Positions 17,881 to 26,400 of a stretch of 64,000 bases of DNA are shown in pieces (positions within the stretch are counted from its first letter, which is position 1; each line of letters begins with the position of its first letter). The translations under genes were made by a program, and so were the position numbers. The notes under the pieces are model-generated. The model was not told where the DNA came from and searched no databases. It saw only the letters and a list, made by a program, of their open reading frames with translations. The stretch comes from Amycolatopsis sp. MtRt-6 (lineage in GTDB: Bacteria > Actinomycetota > Actinomycetes > Mycobacteriales > Pseudonocardiaceae), in contig NZ_JADWPD010000047.1 in the NCBI RefSeq assembly GCF_017308975.1, positions 1-64,000 on the forward strand, in the 5' to 3' direction.

Positions 17881-18057
17881 AGTGTGCTCCTTCGGCGGGA
17901 AAAGGCACCTTTCGAGTTACCCCGCCGAGAGTCTTACACTTTTGTTTCCGCAGGTCAGCGGCATACGTAGTTCTTCAGCGCTTCGCGCGGAAATCCGGGA
18001 AAATCGCGGACCAGATATCGTTGAAACGCAATTCGCGCATTCGTTTCCGCGAATCGA

Positions 18058-18096
18058 CGAAGGCCGCCATCGGGGGTAAACCCGAGGCGGCCTTCG
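18058..18096. terminator. Strong hairpin terminator of the aldehyde dehydrogenase gene
   Basis: An 11-bp perfect stem (18058-18068 with 18086-18096) continues, after one bulged A, as a further 5-bp stem with loop GGTAAA. It starts 11 bases past the stop of the leftward aldehyde dehydrogenase gene. No T-tract follows, as is common in actinobacteria. Confidence 0.65.
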
Positions 18097-18107
18097 GTGT
18101 CGGTCGA

Positions 18108-19604
18108 TCAGCGCTTTCCGTGGAGGATGGTCACCAGCTTGGCGACCAGCGCGTCCGTCGATTCCTTGCGGCTGAACGATGTCAGCGTCAGCGGCGCCGT
18201 GAAGCGCTGACGGGCGATCGCCTTGGTGCGGGCGAACTCGCGCAGCCCTTCCGGGCCGTGGATCCGGCCGAAGCCCGAGTCACCCACGCCACCGAACGGC
18301 AGCGACGCGATCCCGGCGAACGACAGCGGTGCGTTGATCGCCGTCATGCCCGTGCGCAGCTTCTCCGCCAGCTCCACGCCTCGCGACTTCGAGAACACCG
18401 TCGACCCCAGGCCGTACTTCGTGCTGTTCGCGCGCTCCACCGCTTCGTCCATGTCACGGACCTTCGCGATCGTCACCGTCGGGCCGAAGGTCTCCTCCTT
18501 CACCGCCTCGGAGTCCTCCGGGACGTCGACCAGCACCGTCGGCTGCGCGTACCGGTCGCCCACCGCGTCCTCGCCGCCGATCACCGCCTTGCCGCCGCGG
18601 GACAGGGCGTCCTGGATGTGGCGCTTGATCACGCCCAGCTGGGACGGCATCGTCACCGGGCCGTACTGGGCCGCCTCGTCCGAGCCCGCGCGGACGTCCT
18701 TCGACTTCTCGACCACCTTCGCCACGAACTCGTCGTGGACCTTCTCGTGGACGTACACGCGCTCGACGCCGATGCACGTCTGGCCCGAGTTGGAGAACGC
18801 GCCCCACACCGTGGCGTCCGCCGCCGCGTCGAGGTCGGCGTCCGCGTCGACCAGCACCGGGTCCTTGCCGCCCGCCTCGATGACCACCGGGGTCAACGTC
18901 TCGGCCGCCGCCGCCATGATGCGCTTGCCCGTTGCCGTCGAGCCGGTGAACGCGATCTTGTCGACACCCGCGGCGACCAGCGCCGCGCCCGTCTCACCGA
19001 AGCCGGTGATCAGCTGCAGCACCGGGTGCTCCGGCACGATCTCGGCGAACGCGTCGACCAGCCACTTGCCGACGCCCGGCGTGTACTCGCTCGGCTTGAA
19101 CACCACCGCGTTGCCCGCCGCGAGCGCGTACGCGATCGAGCCCAGCGGCGTGAACACCGGGTAGTTCCACGGGCCGATCACGCCGACGACGCCCAGCGGC
19201 TGGTACTCCACCGTCGCCGCCTGGTTCGACATCAGCAGGCCCGCCGAGCGCTTCTGCTTGCCGAGGATCTTCTTCGCGTGCTTGCCCGCCCACGCGATGT
19301 GCTCGATGGCCAGGACGCTCTCCAGCTGCGCGTCGGCGATCGGCTTGCCGGTCTCGTCGCGGACCACCTGGCACAGCTGCGGCAGCCGCCGCGTCAGCAC
19401 GCCCTTCCAGCTCTTGAGCCGCTCGGCGCGCCCGGCGAAGCCCAGGCCGGCCCACCACTCCGCCGCGACGCGCGCCCGTTCGACAGCCGCCTTGACGTCC
19501 TCCGCGGTGTGGATCGGGTAGGTTCCGACCACCTCGTCGGTCGCCGGGCTGAGCGAGTCGAAGGTCTCGCCGACCGTCGTCGGCTTCGGCTGGACGGCAG
19601 TCAT
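18108..19604 (-). CDS. Aldehyde dehydrogenase family protein
   Basis: The 498-residue NAD(P)-dependent enzyme oxidises an aldehyde to the acid. The conserved catalytic set is complete: Asn147 in GPWNYP, Glu243 in VIEAGGKDP, and Cys277 in SNSGQTCIG, plus the cofactor loop FTGSTATGKRIM near 220-230. Length and sequence resemble the actinobacterial group annotated as succinate-semialdehyde dehydrogenase (GabD2 type), but no GABA genes are adjacent, so the substrate is open. ATG 19604 starts MTAVQPKP. It stands alone between two MFS genes on the same strand, with a clear terminator downstream. Confidence 0.9.
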   Translation of the reverse strand: MTAVQPKPTTVGETFDSLSPATDEVVGTYPIHTAEDVKAAVERARVAAEWWAGLGFAGRAERLKSWKGVLTRRLPQLCQVVRDETGKPIADAQLESVLAIEHIAWAGKHAKKILGKQKRSAGLLMSNQAATVEYQPLGVVGVIGPWNYPVFTPLGSIAYALAAGNAVVFKPSEYTPGVGKWLVDAFAEIVPEHPVLQLITGFGETGAALVAAGVDKIAFTGSTATGKRIMAAAAETLTPVVIEAGGKDPVLVDADADLDAAADATVWGAFSNSGQTCIGVERVYVHEKVHDEFVAKVVEKSKDVRAGSDEAAQYGPVTMPSQLGVIKRHIQDALSRGGKAVIGGEDAVGDRYAQPTVLVDVPEDSEAVKEETFGPTVTIAKVRDMDEAVERANSTKYGLGSTVFSKSRGVELAEKLRTGMTAINAPLSFAGIASLPFGGVGDSGFGRIHGPEGLREFARTKAIARQRFTAPLTLTSFSRKESTDALVAKLVTILHGKR

Positions 19605-19639
19605 CGGCGTCTCCCGTAGGTCGAGGGGTCAGGCCCAGG

Positions 19640-20785
19640 TTACGACGTTACTGACACTGTGCCAATAGCTCGTGCGGGCTTCACCACCAGCATTCCACCG
19701 GCGATCGCCGCGGCAAAGGCACCGAACACCGGGGCGAGCCACAACGGCAGCACGCCGACCGCCAGCGAGCCGAGCCCGAAACCGCACGCCTGCACGGTGA
19801 AACTCAGCGAGAACCCCGCTGACCTGCGGTTTTTCGGCAGCAGACGCTGCAGGTTCACCGACGTCGCCGCCACCAGCGGCCCGGTGCACCCCCCGATGAC
19901 GGCCACCGACGCGAGCAACCCGGGCCAGCCGAGGTCGGCGGCGAGCACGAGGCCCCCGGCCACGAACCCGCCGAGGAACAGCCGCGGGTCGCCGGTCTTC
20001 CCCCGCCACGCGTAGAGCGCGCTGCCTGCGATGCTCGCCCCGCTCAGCACGGCGATCACCACGGGCGCCGCGGTCGCCGGCGCACCCAGGCGCTGGACCA
20101 GGGGCAGCGGCGCCACCTCGATCGTCGACAGCAGGAGCCCGACGGTGAACGCGCAGGCCAGCCACGGCAGGTAGGTGATGAGCCGTGCCGCCGGGACGTC
20201 GTCGCCGGATTCCGCCCGATCGGGCTCAGCCGCGCGGCGCGGGACGAGCACGGCAGCCGCCACACAGGCGACGGCCATGGCGGCGACCGGGACGAACGTG
20301 CCGGCCAGGTCGAGCAGCGCGACCAGCGCCGGGCCGCCGATCAGCACGCCCTCGAGAATCATCGCGTCGACGGAGATCGCGCGAGGCAGCAGCGCGTCGT
20401 CGACCGTGTCGGCCAGCAGCGTCCGGAAGCCGCCGGACAACGCGCCCGCGAAGACGCCGGGCAGGAGGACGAGCGCGAGCAGCACGGCGTTCGGCGCGCG
20501 GTTCGCGGCCGCCACGGCCAGTACGACGAACCCGACGGCCGTGACCAGCAGCAACGCGGGGAGGCCGCGGGCCGGGCCGACGCGGTCCAGCAGCCGCCCG
20601 ACCGGCACGGCGCCGGCCATCTCGGCGACGACGAAGACCGACATCAGCACGCCGCCCAGCCGGTAGGACCCGGTCGTGGCGGTGGTCAGCAGGGTGAACG
20701 CGAGCGGCGCCATGGTCGCCGGCAGCCGGGCGAACTGGACGCCCGCGGACCAGCGCCAGTACGCGCGGTGGGTGAACAACGACAT
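19640..20785 (-). CDS. MFS transporter, divergent from an ArsR-type regulator
   Basis: The 381-residue protein has about 12 predicted membrane helices. It carries a motif-A loop GRLLDRVGPARGLPALL after helix 2 and another polar loop PKNRRSAGFSLSFTVQACG. I start it at ATG 20785 (MSLFTHRAYWRW), where homologues of this exporter group usually begin. The frame extends to ATG 20848, but that would overlap the divergent regulator start and its operator. The dyad CTGATTCG-N8-CGAATCAG lies 36 bases upstream, so expression is probably controlled by the neighbouring DUF5937 regulator. The substrate is unknown. Confidence 0.83.
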   Translation of the reverse strand: MSLFTHRAYWRWSAGVQFARLPATMAPLAFTLLTTATTGSYRLGGVLMSVFVVAEMAGAVPVGRLLDRVGPARGLPALLLVTAVGFVVLAVAAANRAPNAVLLALVLLPGVFAGALSGGFRTLLADTVDDALLPRAISVDAMILEGVLIGGPALVALLDLAGTFVPVAAMAVACVAAAVLVPRRAAEPDRAESGDDVPAARLITYLPWLACAFTVGLLLSTIEVAPLPLVQRLGAPATAAPVVIAVLSGASIAGSALYAWRGKTGDPRLFLGGFVAGGLVLAADLGWPGLLASVAVIGGCTGPLVAATSVNLQRLLPKNRRSAGFSLSFTVQACGFGLGSLAVGVLPLWLAPVFGAFAAAIAGGMLVVKPARAIGTVSVTS

Positions 20786-20820
20786 GCGCACACGCTCGCG
20801 CGCCTCGGCCTTGCGGCACA

Positions 20821-20844
20821 CTGATTCGGGTGAGAGCGAATCAG
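20821..20844. promoter_or_regulatory. Inverted repeat operator between MFS and regulator genes
   Basis: CTGATTCG (20821-20828) and CGAATCAG (20837-20844) are perfect 8-bp arms separated by GGTGAGAG. The repeat ends two bases before the regulator's ATG, and its spacer may be that gene's ribosome binding site. The symmetry and the divergent layout suggest that the regulator binds here to control both itself and the MFS gene. Confidence 0.5.
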
Positions 20845-20846
20845 TC

Positions 20847-21779
20847 ATGATCGAGCTGGTCCTGACGGCGGCCGGTGCGCAACGCGTCCGCTTCGCGATC
20901 TCGCCGCTGGAGGAGGTCCTCGGCGCGATCCAGACGTTGCTCGGCGTCCGCGCGCACCCGACGCACCTGCCGTGGCTGTCCGGCGTGCCCGACGTTCCCG
21001 AGCTGGCCGCGGTCCTGAGCGCCCGGCACTACATCACCGAGTTCCTGAGCCCGCCGCCCGATGGTCCGGAGACGACCGCCGAAGCGCAGCTCGAGGTGGT
21101 CCGCGCGACGCCGCCGGCGCAGGTGGCGCTGGAACTGGGCATGGTCGACGCGGACCTCTCCCACCTGCCCGCCGACCCGGCGGCCGCGCGCGACCTGCTC
21201 GCCGGCCAGCTCGAGACGGTGTGGAACGCCCTGCTCGCCCCCGAGTGGCCCCGCCTGCGCGAGCTGCTGGCGGCGGACATCGCGTTCCGGACGCGGCAGC
21301 TCGGCTCGGGCGGGCTCGCAGGCATGCTGGCAGAGCTCCACCCGCGCGTCCGATTGTCGGGGACGTCGGTGCTGGTCGACGTCCGGGCCCGGGAACGGCT
21401 TTCGATCGACTCGCGGGGCCTGCTGCTGATTCCGGCGGTGTTCGCCTGGCCGAACGTGGGCGTGGTGACGGTGCCGCCGTGGCAGGTTTCGCTGCTGTAC
21501 CCGGCTCGCGGCGTGGCCGCGCTGTGGACTTCGTCCGCGGCCCCGCCGGAACCGCTGGCCGAAATCCTCGGCCGGACTCGGGCGTTGCTGCTGACGACCC
21601 TCGACCGCCCGGCGGCCACGACCGAACTGGCCCGCCGGCACGACCTGGCGCCGGCCACGGTTTCGGCGCACCTGACAGCGTTGCGCGGAGCGGGGTTGCT
21701 GGCCTCGGAGCGACGTGGACACCGGGTGCTGTACCGGCGGACGGAGCTGGGCGACGCGTTGCTCACCGGGAAGCTCTGA
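20847..21779 (+). CDS. DUF5937 protein with ArsR-type winged helix
   Basis: This 310-residue transcriptional regulator has an N-terminal and middle region typical of DUF5937 (FAISPLEEVLGAIQTLLG; LLLIPAVFAWPNVGV) and a C-terminal ArsR-like winged helix. The helix reads ATTELARRHDLAPATVSAHLTALRGAGLL, followed by the wing ERRGHRVLYRRTELG, at about 262-305 (quoted here in two parts). ATG 20847 follows the GGTGAGAG spacer of the dyad at 20821-20844. The gene is divergent from an MFS exporter, which it probably represses until a ligand binds. No metal-binding cysteines typical of arsenical sensors are present. An MBL hydrolase gene follows 44 bases downstream. Confidence 0.82.
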   Translation: MIELVLTAAGAQRVRFAISPLEEVLGAIQTLLGVRAHPTHLPWLSGVPDVPELAAVLSARHYITEFLSPPPDGPETTAEAQLEVVRATPPAQVALELGMVDADLSHLPADPAAARDLLAGQLETVWNALLAPEWPRLRELLAADIAFRTRQLGSGGLAGMLAELHPRVRLSGTSVLVDVRARERLSIDSRGLLLIPAVFAWPNVGVVTVPPWQVSLLYPARGVAALWTSSAAPPEPLAEILGRTRALLLTTLDRPAATTELARRHDLAPATVSAHLTALRGAGLLASERRGHRVLYRRTELGDALLTGKL

Positions 21780-21823
21780 GCGGGACTAGGCTGGAGTTGT
21801 TCACTCGCAAAGGAGAACCATCG

Positions 21824-22459
21824 ATGCGTATCGTCCATTTCGGACACGCCTGCGTACTGCTGGAGACCGGCTCCGAGCGGATCCTGATCGACCCGGGCAA
21901 GTTCTCCACCGGCTTCGACGGTGAGCGGGAGCTGTCCGCCGTGCTCATCACGCACCAGCACTTCGACCACCTCGACGTCGAACGGCTGCCCGGGGTCCTC
22001 GAAGCCAACCCGGGCGCCAAGCTGATCGTCGATCCCGGGTCCGCGCCCGAGGTCGAGAAGCTGGGCCTCGAATTCGACGTCGCCAACGTCGGGGACGCCT
22101 TCGCCGTCGGGGACACCTCGATCAAGGCCGTCGGCGGGGAACACGCCGTCATCCACGCCGACATCCCCGTGATCCCGAACATCGGGTACGTCTTCGACGA
22201 CGGCGCCTTCTTCCACCCCGGCGACTCGTTCTTCGTGCCGGACCAGAAGATCGACGTGCTGGGCCTGCCGACCGGCGCGCCGTGGCTGAAGGCCGGCGAA
22301 GCCGTCGACTACCTGCGAGCGGTCGCGCCGCGGGTGGCCGTTCCCATCCACGAGGCCGTGCTCGCCAGCCCGGCCATGCACTACGGCCTGTTCGGGAACC
22401 TCGCGCCCGAAGGCACCGAGGTCAAGGTGCTCGACCGGGGCGAACCCGCGAAGTTCTAG
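21824..22459 (+). CDS. MBL-fold metal-dependent hydrolase
   Basis: The 211-residue protein is a compact metallo-beta-lactamase-fold hydrolase of the UlaG/YtxI-like kind. The metal-binding motif is ITHQHFDHLD (about 46-55). Additional ligands fall in GGEHAVIH, FHPGDSFF and VPIHEAV. The N-terminus MRIVHFGHACVLLETG is typical of these beta-lactamase-like proteins. ATG 21824 has AAAGGAG upstream. It probably cleaves a phosphodiester, lactone or similar bond in the cytoplasm, and the substrate is unassigned. It may be cotranscribed with the regulator 44 bases upstream. A bidirectional hairpin follows its stop. Confidence 0.85.
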   Translation: MRIVHFGHACVLLETGSERILIDPGKFSTGFDGERELSAVLITHQHFDHLDVERLPGVLEANPGAKLIVDPGSAPEVEKLGLEFDVANVGDAFAVGDTSIKAVGGEHAVIHADIPVIPNIGYVFDDGAFFHPGDSFFVPDQKIDVLGLPTGAPWLKAGEAVDYLRAVAPRVAVPIHEAVLASPAMHYGLFGNLAPEGTEVKVLDRGEPAKF

Positions 22460-22467
22460 GCCACCGG

Positions 22468-22496
22468 GCGTGCCGGTCACGAACCGACCGGCACGC
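22468..22496. terminator. Hairpin terminator between convergent genes
   Basis: Perfect 11-bp arms at 22468-22478 and 22486-22496 enclose ACGAACC. The hairpin lies just after the MBL hydrolase stop and overlaps the last codons of the convergent SDR gene (stop at 22477). It could end transcripts from both directions. Confidence 0.6.
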
Positions 22497-23424
22497 CGCA
22501 CAACTCGGCCGCGCGCTGCCACAGCTCCTCCTCCCGCTCCTTGTCGTACGACTCCGCCGACGACGGCACGACCCGGCCGCGGTCGAGGTACGCCCCCGAC
22601 TCGGCGGGCCGGGACACGGTCATGGCCGCGACCAGCCCGGCGCCCGCGGCCTTCGGGCTGGACGCGATGGGCGTCGCCCACAGCAGCGGGAGCAGCCACC
22701 GGAAGCCGAAGCGCTGGATCGCGCCGGCGTCGCGGACGAGGCCCGTGCCGGGCACCAGCCCGGGGGTGTAGGCGTAGACGTCGATGCCCGGAAGCCGCCT
22801 CGCGAGCGCGTGCACCAGGTACTGCACGCCGAGCTTGCTCGTCGAATAGGCCCGCCGCCCCGCGGTCACGGTCTCGGCCTCGGCCTCGGGGCCGGTGCCC
22901 GGCTTGGCGAGGCTTCGCGGATCGGCCCACCGTGGCGCCGGCACGAGACCCATGTTGTGCCGGAAGTCGCCGAAGTGCGACTCGCTGCCCGTGATCACGA
23001 CGCGCGCGCCCGGCTCCAGCCTGTCCGCGAGCAGGCGGAGCAGCAGGTAGTTCGCCAGGACGTTGATGCCGAACGTCGCCTCGAACCCGTCCGCCGTCGC
23101 CTTCGTGGCCGACGCCGTTTGCACCCCCGCGTTGGCCAGGACACCCGCCAGCGGGGGAATCTCCCGCTCGTCGAGCAGCTTCCGCACGGTTTCCGCGGCC
23201 GCGCGCACTTCCGCCAGCGAGCCGAGGTCGCACGGAACCGCCCGGACGTTCGCGTTCCCCGTGCGCGCGGCCAGGTCCCGGGCGAGCCGGTGACCAGCCT
23301 CCTCCCCGCGCACGAAGACGAGCAACAGCTGGTCCGGCCGGTCGCGCAGCAGCCGCTCGGCCGCCGCCCGGCCCAGCCCGCGGCTCGCGCCCGTCATGAG
23401 CAGCGTCTTCGCCGGTTCGGTCAT
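22477..23424 (-). CDS. Short-chain dehydrogenase/reductase
   Basis: The 315-residue NAD(P)H-dependent oxidoreductase has the cofactor motif MTGASRGLGRAAAE near the N-terminus, the VLANAGVQT structural motif, a catalytic serine (VITGSESHFGD) and YSTSKLG with the Tyr/Lys pair. It is longer than the classical 250-residue SDRs and resembles the retinol-dehydrogenase-like or protochlorophyllide-reductase-like group. ATG 23424 follows GAGGGATGGGACC. It is divergent from a TetR regulator with palindromic elements in between, so it is probably the repressed target. The substrate is unknown. Confidence 0.87.
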   Translation of the reverse strand: MTEPAKTLLMTGASRGLGRAAAERLLRDRPDQLLLVFVRGEEAGHRLARDLAARTGNANVRAVPCDLGSLAEVRAAAETVRKLLDEREIPPLAGVLANAGVQTASATKATADGFEATFGINVLANYLLLRLLADRLEPGARVVITGSESHFGDFRHNMGLVPAPRWADPRSLAKPGTGPEAEAETVTAGRRAYSTSKLGVQYLVHALARRLPGIDVYAYTPGLVPGTGLVRDAGAIQRFGFRWLLPLLWATPIASSPKAAGAGLVAAMTVSRPAESGAYLDRGRVVPSSAESYDKEREEELWQRAAELCGVPVGS

Positions 23425-23466
23425 GGTCCCATCCCTCGTCACTCGATCGGGTACTCGATTCGAATT

Positions 23467-23479
23467 GGTACTCAGTACC
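23467..23479. promoter_or_regulatory. Palindromic operator candidate for the TetR regulator
   Basis: GGTACTCAGTACC is a perfect 13-bp palindrome around a central C, 37 bases before the TetR start at 23517. Related TACTCGAT/ACTCGATA words recur nearby at about 23441, 23451 and 23487. It is a plausible TetR binding site covering both divergent promoters. Confidence 0.45.
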
Positions 23480-23516
23480 GTAGCGCACTCGATACCGGAT
23501 CCGCTACCTTGGAGAC

Positions 23517-24173
23517 ATGGAAAAACGCCCCTCACTGCGGGAGCGCAAGCAGAAACAGGCTCGTGAGCAGATCGTCGAGGCCGCCTTCGAGTTGTTCGCG
23601 GAGCGCGGCTTCACCGAGGTCACGGTCACAGACATCGCGGAGCGCGCAGAGGTGGGGCGGACGACGTTCTTCCGGTATTTCGGCGACAAGCAGGAGGTGG
23701 TGTTTGCGGATGAGCAGCAGTTGCTGAACCAGCTGGCGGAGCGGCAGCGGGCGTTGCCCGACGAGGCACCACAGAGTCTTCCGGCGGCTCTGGGGCAGGT
23801 TCGCGCCTTGGTGCTCGAGGTGTGCGCGGAAGCGGCCGAAGACGCGCACTACGAGATGCACCAGCGGCTGGTGGAGCAGAACCCGGAGCTCAAGGACCGC
23901 AGCGCGCGGAAGCTGCAGCGGTTCGCCGAGCTGGGCGAAGCGCTACTGCTGGAGCGCGGCACGCCCAGGGAGGTCGCGGTGCTGGCGGCGCAGCTCGCCG
24001 TGGCCTGCTACCAGGCGGGCAGCCGGCTCGCCGGCACCGACGCGGCCGCGCTCGTTCCGGCGGTCGACGTGGCCTTCGGCCGGCTCGACGTGCTCCTCGA
24101 CCCGAGCCCGGCGCACTCGGTCACGAACGAGCGCCAACCCCGGCAGGGGCGGTGTTTGACAACTCCAGAGTGA
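23517..24173 (+). CDS. TetR-family transcriptional regulator
   Basis: A 218-residue repressor. The N-terminal helix-turn-helix reads REQIVEAAFELFAERGFTEV, then TVTDIAERAEVGRTTFFRYF (about residues 16-55). The C-terminal all-helical ligand domain runs to about 195, followed by a Pro/Arg-rich tail that may be disordered. ATG 23517 has GGAG close upstream. It is divergent from the SDR gene and should regulate it together with its own promoter. The inducing ligand is unknown. It is convergent with the DUF2334 gene, with 19 bases between the stops. Confidence 0.88.
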   Translation: MEKRPSLRERKQKQAREQIVEAAFELFAERGFTEVTVTDIAERAEVGRTTFFRYFGDKQEVVFADEQQLLNQLAERQRALPDEAPQSLPAALGQVRALVLEVCAEAAEDAHYEMHQRLVEQNPELKDRSARKLQRFAELGEALLLERGTPREVAVLAAQLAVACYQAGSRLAGTDAAALVPAVDVAFGRLDVLLDPSPAHSVTNERQPRQGRCLTTPE

Positions 24174-24192
24174 AGCGTGGCCCCGCGGCCGT

Positions 24193-24897
24193 TCAGGCCG
24201 CGATCGCGCGCAGCGAACCGTACGTCGCGCCGAACGCGCGGTTCTCCAGGGCGACGTCCACCGCGTCGAGCAGGGCCTGGCGGAGGCCGGGGCGGGTCAG
24301 GTCCGTGGCATCCACCCCCAGCCGGACCAGCCCGCCCCGGCGAGCCGACCGCGCGGCCGCCAGCACCAGCGCGAAGCAGCGCACCGTCTCGGTGCGGTGC
24401 GACTGGCTCGTGAACTCCTGGACCCGCGCGCGGCGGACCTCGCCGGTGACGAGGTCCCGCACCGCGCCGAGGTCCGCGCATAGCCGGAAACCGTGCTCCG
24501 CCAGTGCTTGCAGTGTGCCCTGGGAGGCGATCCAGCGCGGCGGCGCGAAGCCGTCGGCCGACAACCCCGCGTTGTCCAGCGCGGCCTTCGCCGCGATCAA
24601 CCGCAGGCGTGCCTCGTGCGCCGGCAGGGTCGCGAACTCCGCCCGCTTGCCCAGGTACACCGTGCGGTGCGTGGGCGTCACGGTGTGGTCGTAGCCGTGC
24701 AGCAGCACGGAATCACCGCGGCGGGCGCGGGTACGCACCCACTCCGTCACCGGGCCGTCGCCGGTGCGGGCGGCGTACAGCACCGAGAGCGGCACCTTGC
24801 GGCGGTCGAGCTCGGCCGCGAGGTCGGCGCACCGGTGCAGCGTGCGCGGGGTGATTCCCGACAGCGAAACCAGCAAGCGAGCGTCCACGGCCTCCAT
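24193..24897 (-). CDS. DUF2334 polysaccharide-deacetylase-like protein
   Basis: The 234-residue protein fits DUF2334, a branch of the polysaccharide deacetylase (NodB-like) superfamily. Landmarks are the early VSLSGITPRTLHRCADLAAE segment, SVLLHGYDHT with the probable metal-binding His pair, and GFAPPRWIASQGTLQALAEH. No signal peptide or membrane helix is present, so it should act in the cytoplasm unless exported otherwise. ATG 24897 is chosen; an in-frame GTG at 24918 is the alternative, and neither has a clear ribosome binding site. The substrate is not known for this group. Confidence 0.75.
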   Translation of the reverse strand: MEAVDARLLVSLSGITPRTLHRCADLAAELDRRKVPLSVLYAARTGDGPVTEWVRTRARRGDSVLLHGYDHTVTPTHRTVYLGKRAEFATLPAHEARLRLIAAKAALDNAGLSADGFAPPRWIASQGTLQALAEHGFRLCADLGAVRDLVTGEVRRARVQEFTSQSHRTETVRCFALVLAAARSARRGGLVRLGVDATDLTRPGLRQALLDAVDVALENRAFGATYGSLRAIAA

Positions 24898-24963
24898 TGG
24901 GACGCACGCGGCTGACACTCCCGTGAACTGCGCAGAACGGGCGGGCGACCGTTGCCGTAAAGC

Positions 24964-25479
24964 TCAGCCGGCGGCCCGCAGGTGCATGACCGCCACCGCG
25001 ATCCGGCCGCGCAGGTCGGGGTCGGCCACCTGGCCGTCGGCGACGTCCGCGCGCGAGACCGGGATCCGCGCGCACGCCTCTTCCACGATCTTCGCGCCCG
25101 CGTAGGTCAGGACCTTGCGCAAGGAGTCGTGCGCGTCCCGGCCGCCGGTCGGCGCCGCGATCGAGGAGGCGTTGATCCACGCCACCGGCTTGCCGTACAG
25201 CTCGCCACCGCCGACCGTCCAGTCGAGGAGGTTCTTGAACGAGCCCGGCAGCCCGCCCGCGTACTCCGGCGTGCAGATCAGGACCGCGTCGGCTTCCTTG
25301 ATCGCGGCACGCAGGGAAGCGACCTCGGGGTGCAGCGGGTCGCGGTCGTCATCGGGGTTGAAGTGCGGCAGGTCGCCGAGGCCGGTGTACGTCTTGCTCA
25401 CGGTGAGGGTCGCGACGGTCCCCAACACCGCCGCATTGCCCGAGCCGGCTCGCAGGCTGCCGCAGATCAGCAGGATCAC
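24964..25479 (-). CDS. NAD(P)H-dependent FMN reductase
   Basis: The 171-residue flavodoxin-like protein has the phosphate-binding loop GSLRAGSGNAAVL and the family signature PEYAGGLPGSFKNLLDW (about 72-88). It transfers electrons from NAD(P)H to FMN or to quinones and azo compounds. GTG 25479 is the likely start, since MILLICGSLR is the canonical N-terminus. It overlaps the 3' end of purC by 131 bases in another frame, an unusually long overlap. This makes it dependent on purC transcription and perhaps on purC translation passing through its start. Confidence 0.85.
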   Translation of the reverse strand: MILLICGSLRAGSGNAAVLGTVATLTVSKTYTGLGDLPHFNPDDDRDPLHPEVASLRAAIKEADAVLICTPEYAGGLPGSFKNLLDWTVGGGELYGKPVAWINASSIAAPTGGRDAHDSLRKVLTYAGAKIVEEACARIPVSRADVADGQVADPDLRGRIAVAVMHLRAAG

Positions 25480-26353
25480 GAGGCCAGTCTGCCAGCGAAA
25501 GCCCGGTGATGCGGTGGTACGCCTCGATGTACCGGTCGCGCGTGGCCGTCACCACTTCGGGTGGCAGCGGCGGGAGCGGCGACACGCAGTCCCACCCGGA
25601 CGCCGGGCCGACGAGCCAGTCACGCACGTGCTGCTTGTCGAACGACGGCTGCGGGATGCCGGGCCGGTGACCGTCGGCGAGCCAGTAGCGGGCCGAGTCC
25701 GGGGTGAGCAGCTCGTCCGCCAGCACGAGCCCGCCGCCGGCCCCGATGCCGAACTCGAACTTCGTGTCGGCCAGCAGCAGGCCCTGCTCCGCGGCGCGCG
25801 CGGCGCCCCGGCGGTAGAGCTCCAGTGACGCCTCCCGGACCTCCTCGGCGAGCGCGCGGCCGAGCACCGAGACGCACGTGTCGAAGTCGATGTTCTCGTC
25901 CTTCTCGCCCGGTCGCGCTTTGGTGGACGGCGTGAAGATCGGCTCGGGCAGCCGCGCCGACTCGGCCAGCCCGCCCGGCAGCGGCAGCCCGCACACCTCT
26001 CCGGACCGGCGGTAGTCCGAGTACCCGCGGCCGGTGAGGTAGCCGCGGACGACCGCCTCCACCGGCAGCATGTCGAGCCGTTCGACCAGCAGCGCCCGGC
26101 CACGGACGGACTCCGGGATCAGCGGCCCGTCGCAGGCGACGAGGTGGTTCGGGAGGACGTCGGCGAGCTCGCGGAACCAGAACACGCTCATCGCGGTGAG
26201 CACGCGGCCCTTGCCGGGGACCGAGGTGGGGAAGACGCGCTCGAAGGCGGAGATGCGATCGGAGGCGACGACCAGCAGGTGGTCGTCGCCCACGGCGAAC
26301 AGGTCGCGGACCTTGCCGGTGGCGAGCCGCTCGGGGATGGGGAGGGGTGTCAC
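25349..26353 (-). CDS. purC: Phosphoribosylaminoimidazole-succinocarboxamide synthase with C-terminal extension
   Basis: The enzyme joins CAIR and aspartate using ATP to form SAICAR in purine synthesis. Features are TGKVRDLFAV, SDRISAFERV, LLADTKFEFGI and SFDKQHVRDWL. The normal protein ends near YHRITGLSLADWP. Here the frame runs on for about 47 residues (RDPADLRQPASR and beyond, Arg/Pro-rich), giving 334 residues against about 295 usual, and overlaps the FMN reductase gene by 131 bases. Loss of the original stop is the simplest explanation. The start is GTG 26353 (MTPLPIPERL). It is divergent from the SAM hydrolase gene with only 47 bases between starts. Confidence 0.94.
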   Translation of the reverse strand: MTPLPIPERLATGKVRDLFAVGDDHLLVVASDRISAFERVFPTSVPGKGRVLTAMSVFWFRELADVLPNHLVACDGPLIPESVRGRALLVERLDMLPVEAVVRGYLTGRGYSDYRRSGEVCGLPLPGGLAESARLPEPIFTPSTKARPGEKDENIDFDTCVSVLGRALAEEVREASLELYRRGAARAAEQGLLLADTKFEFGIGAGGGLVLADELLTPDSARYWLADGHRPGIPQPSFDKQHVRDWLVGPASGWDCVSPLPPLPPEVVTATRDRYIEAYHRITGLSLADWPRDPADLRQPASRLGQCGGVGDRRDPHREQDVHRPRRPAALQPR

Positions 26354-26400
26354 GCGCTGAACCCTAACGGGCACCCTCCGCCACCATGGATGATGCTCGC

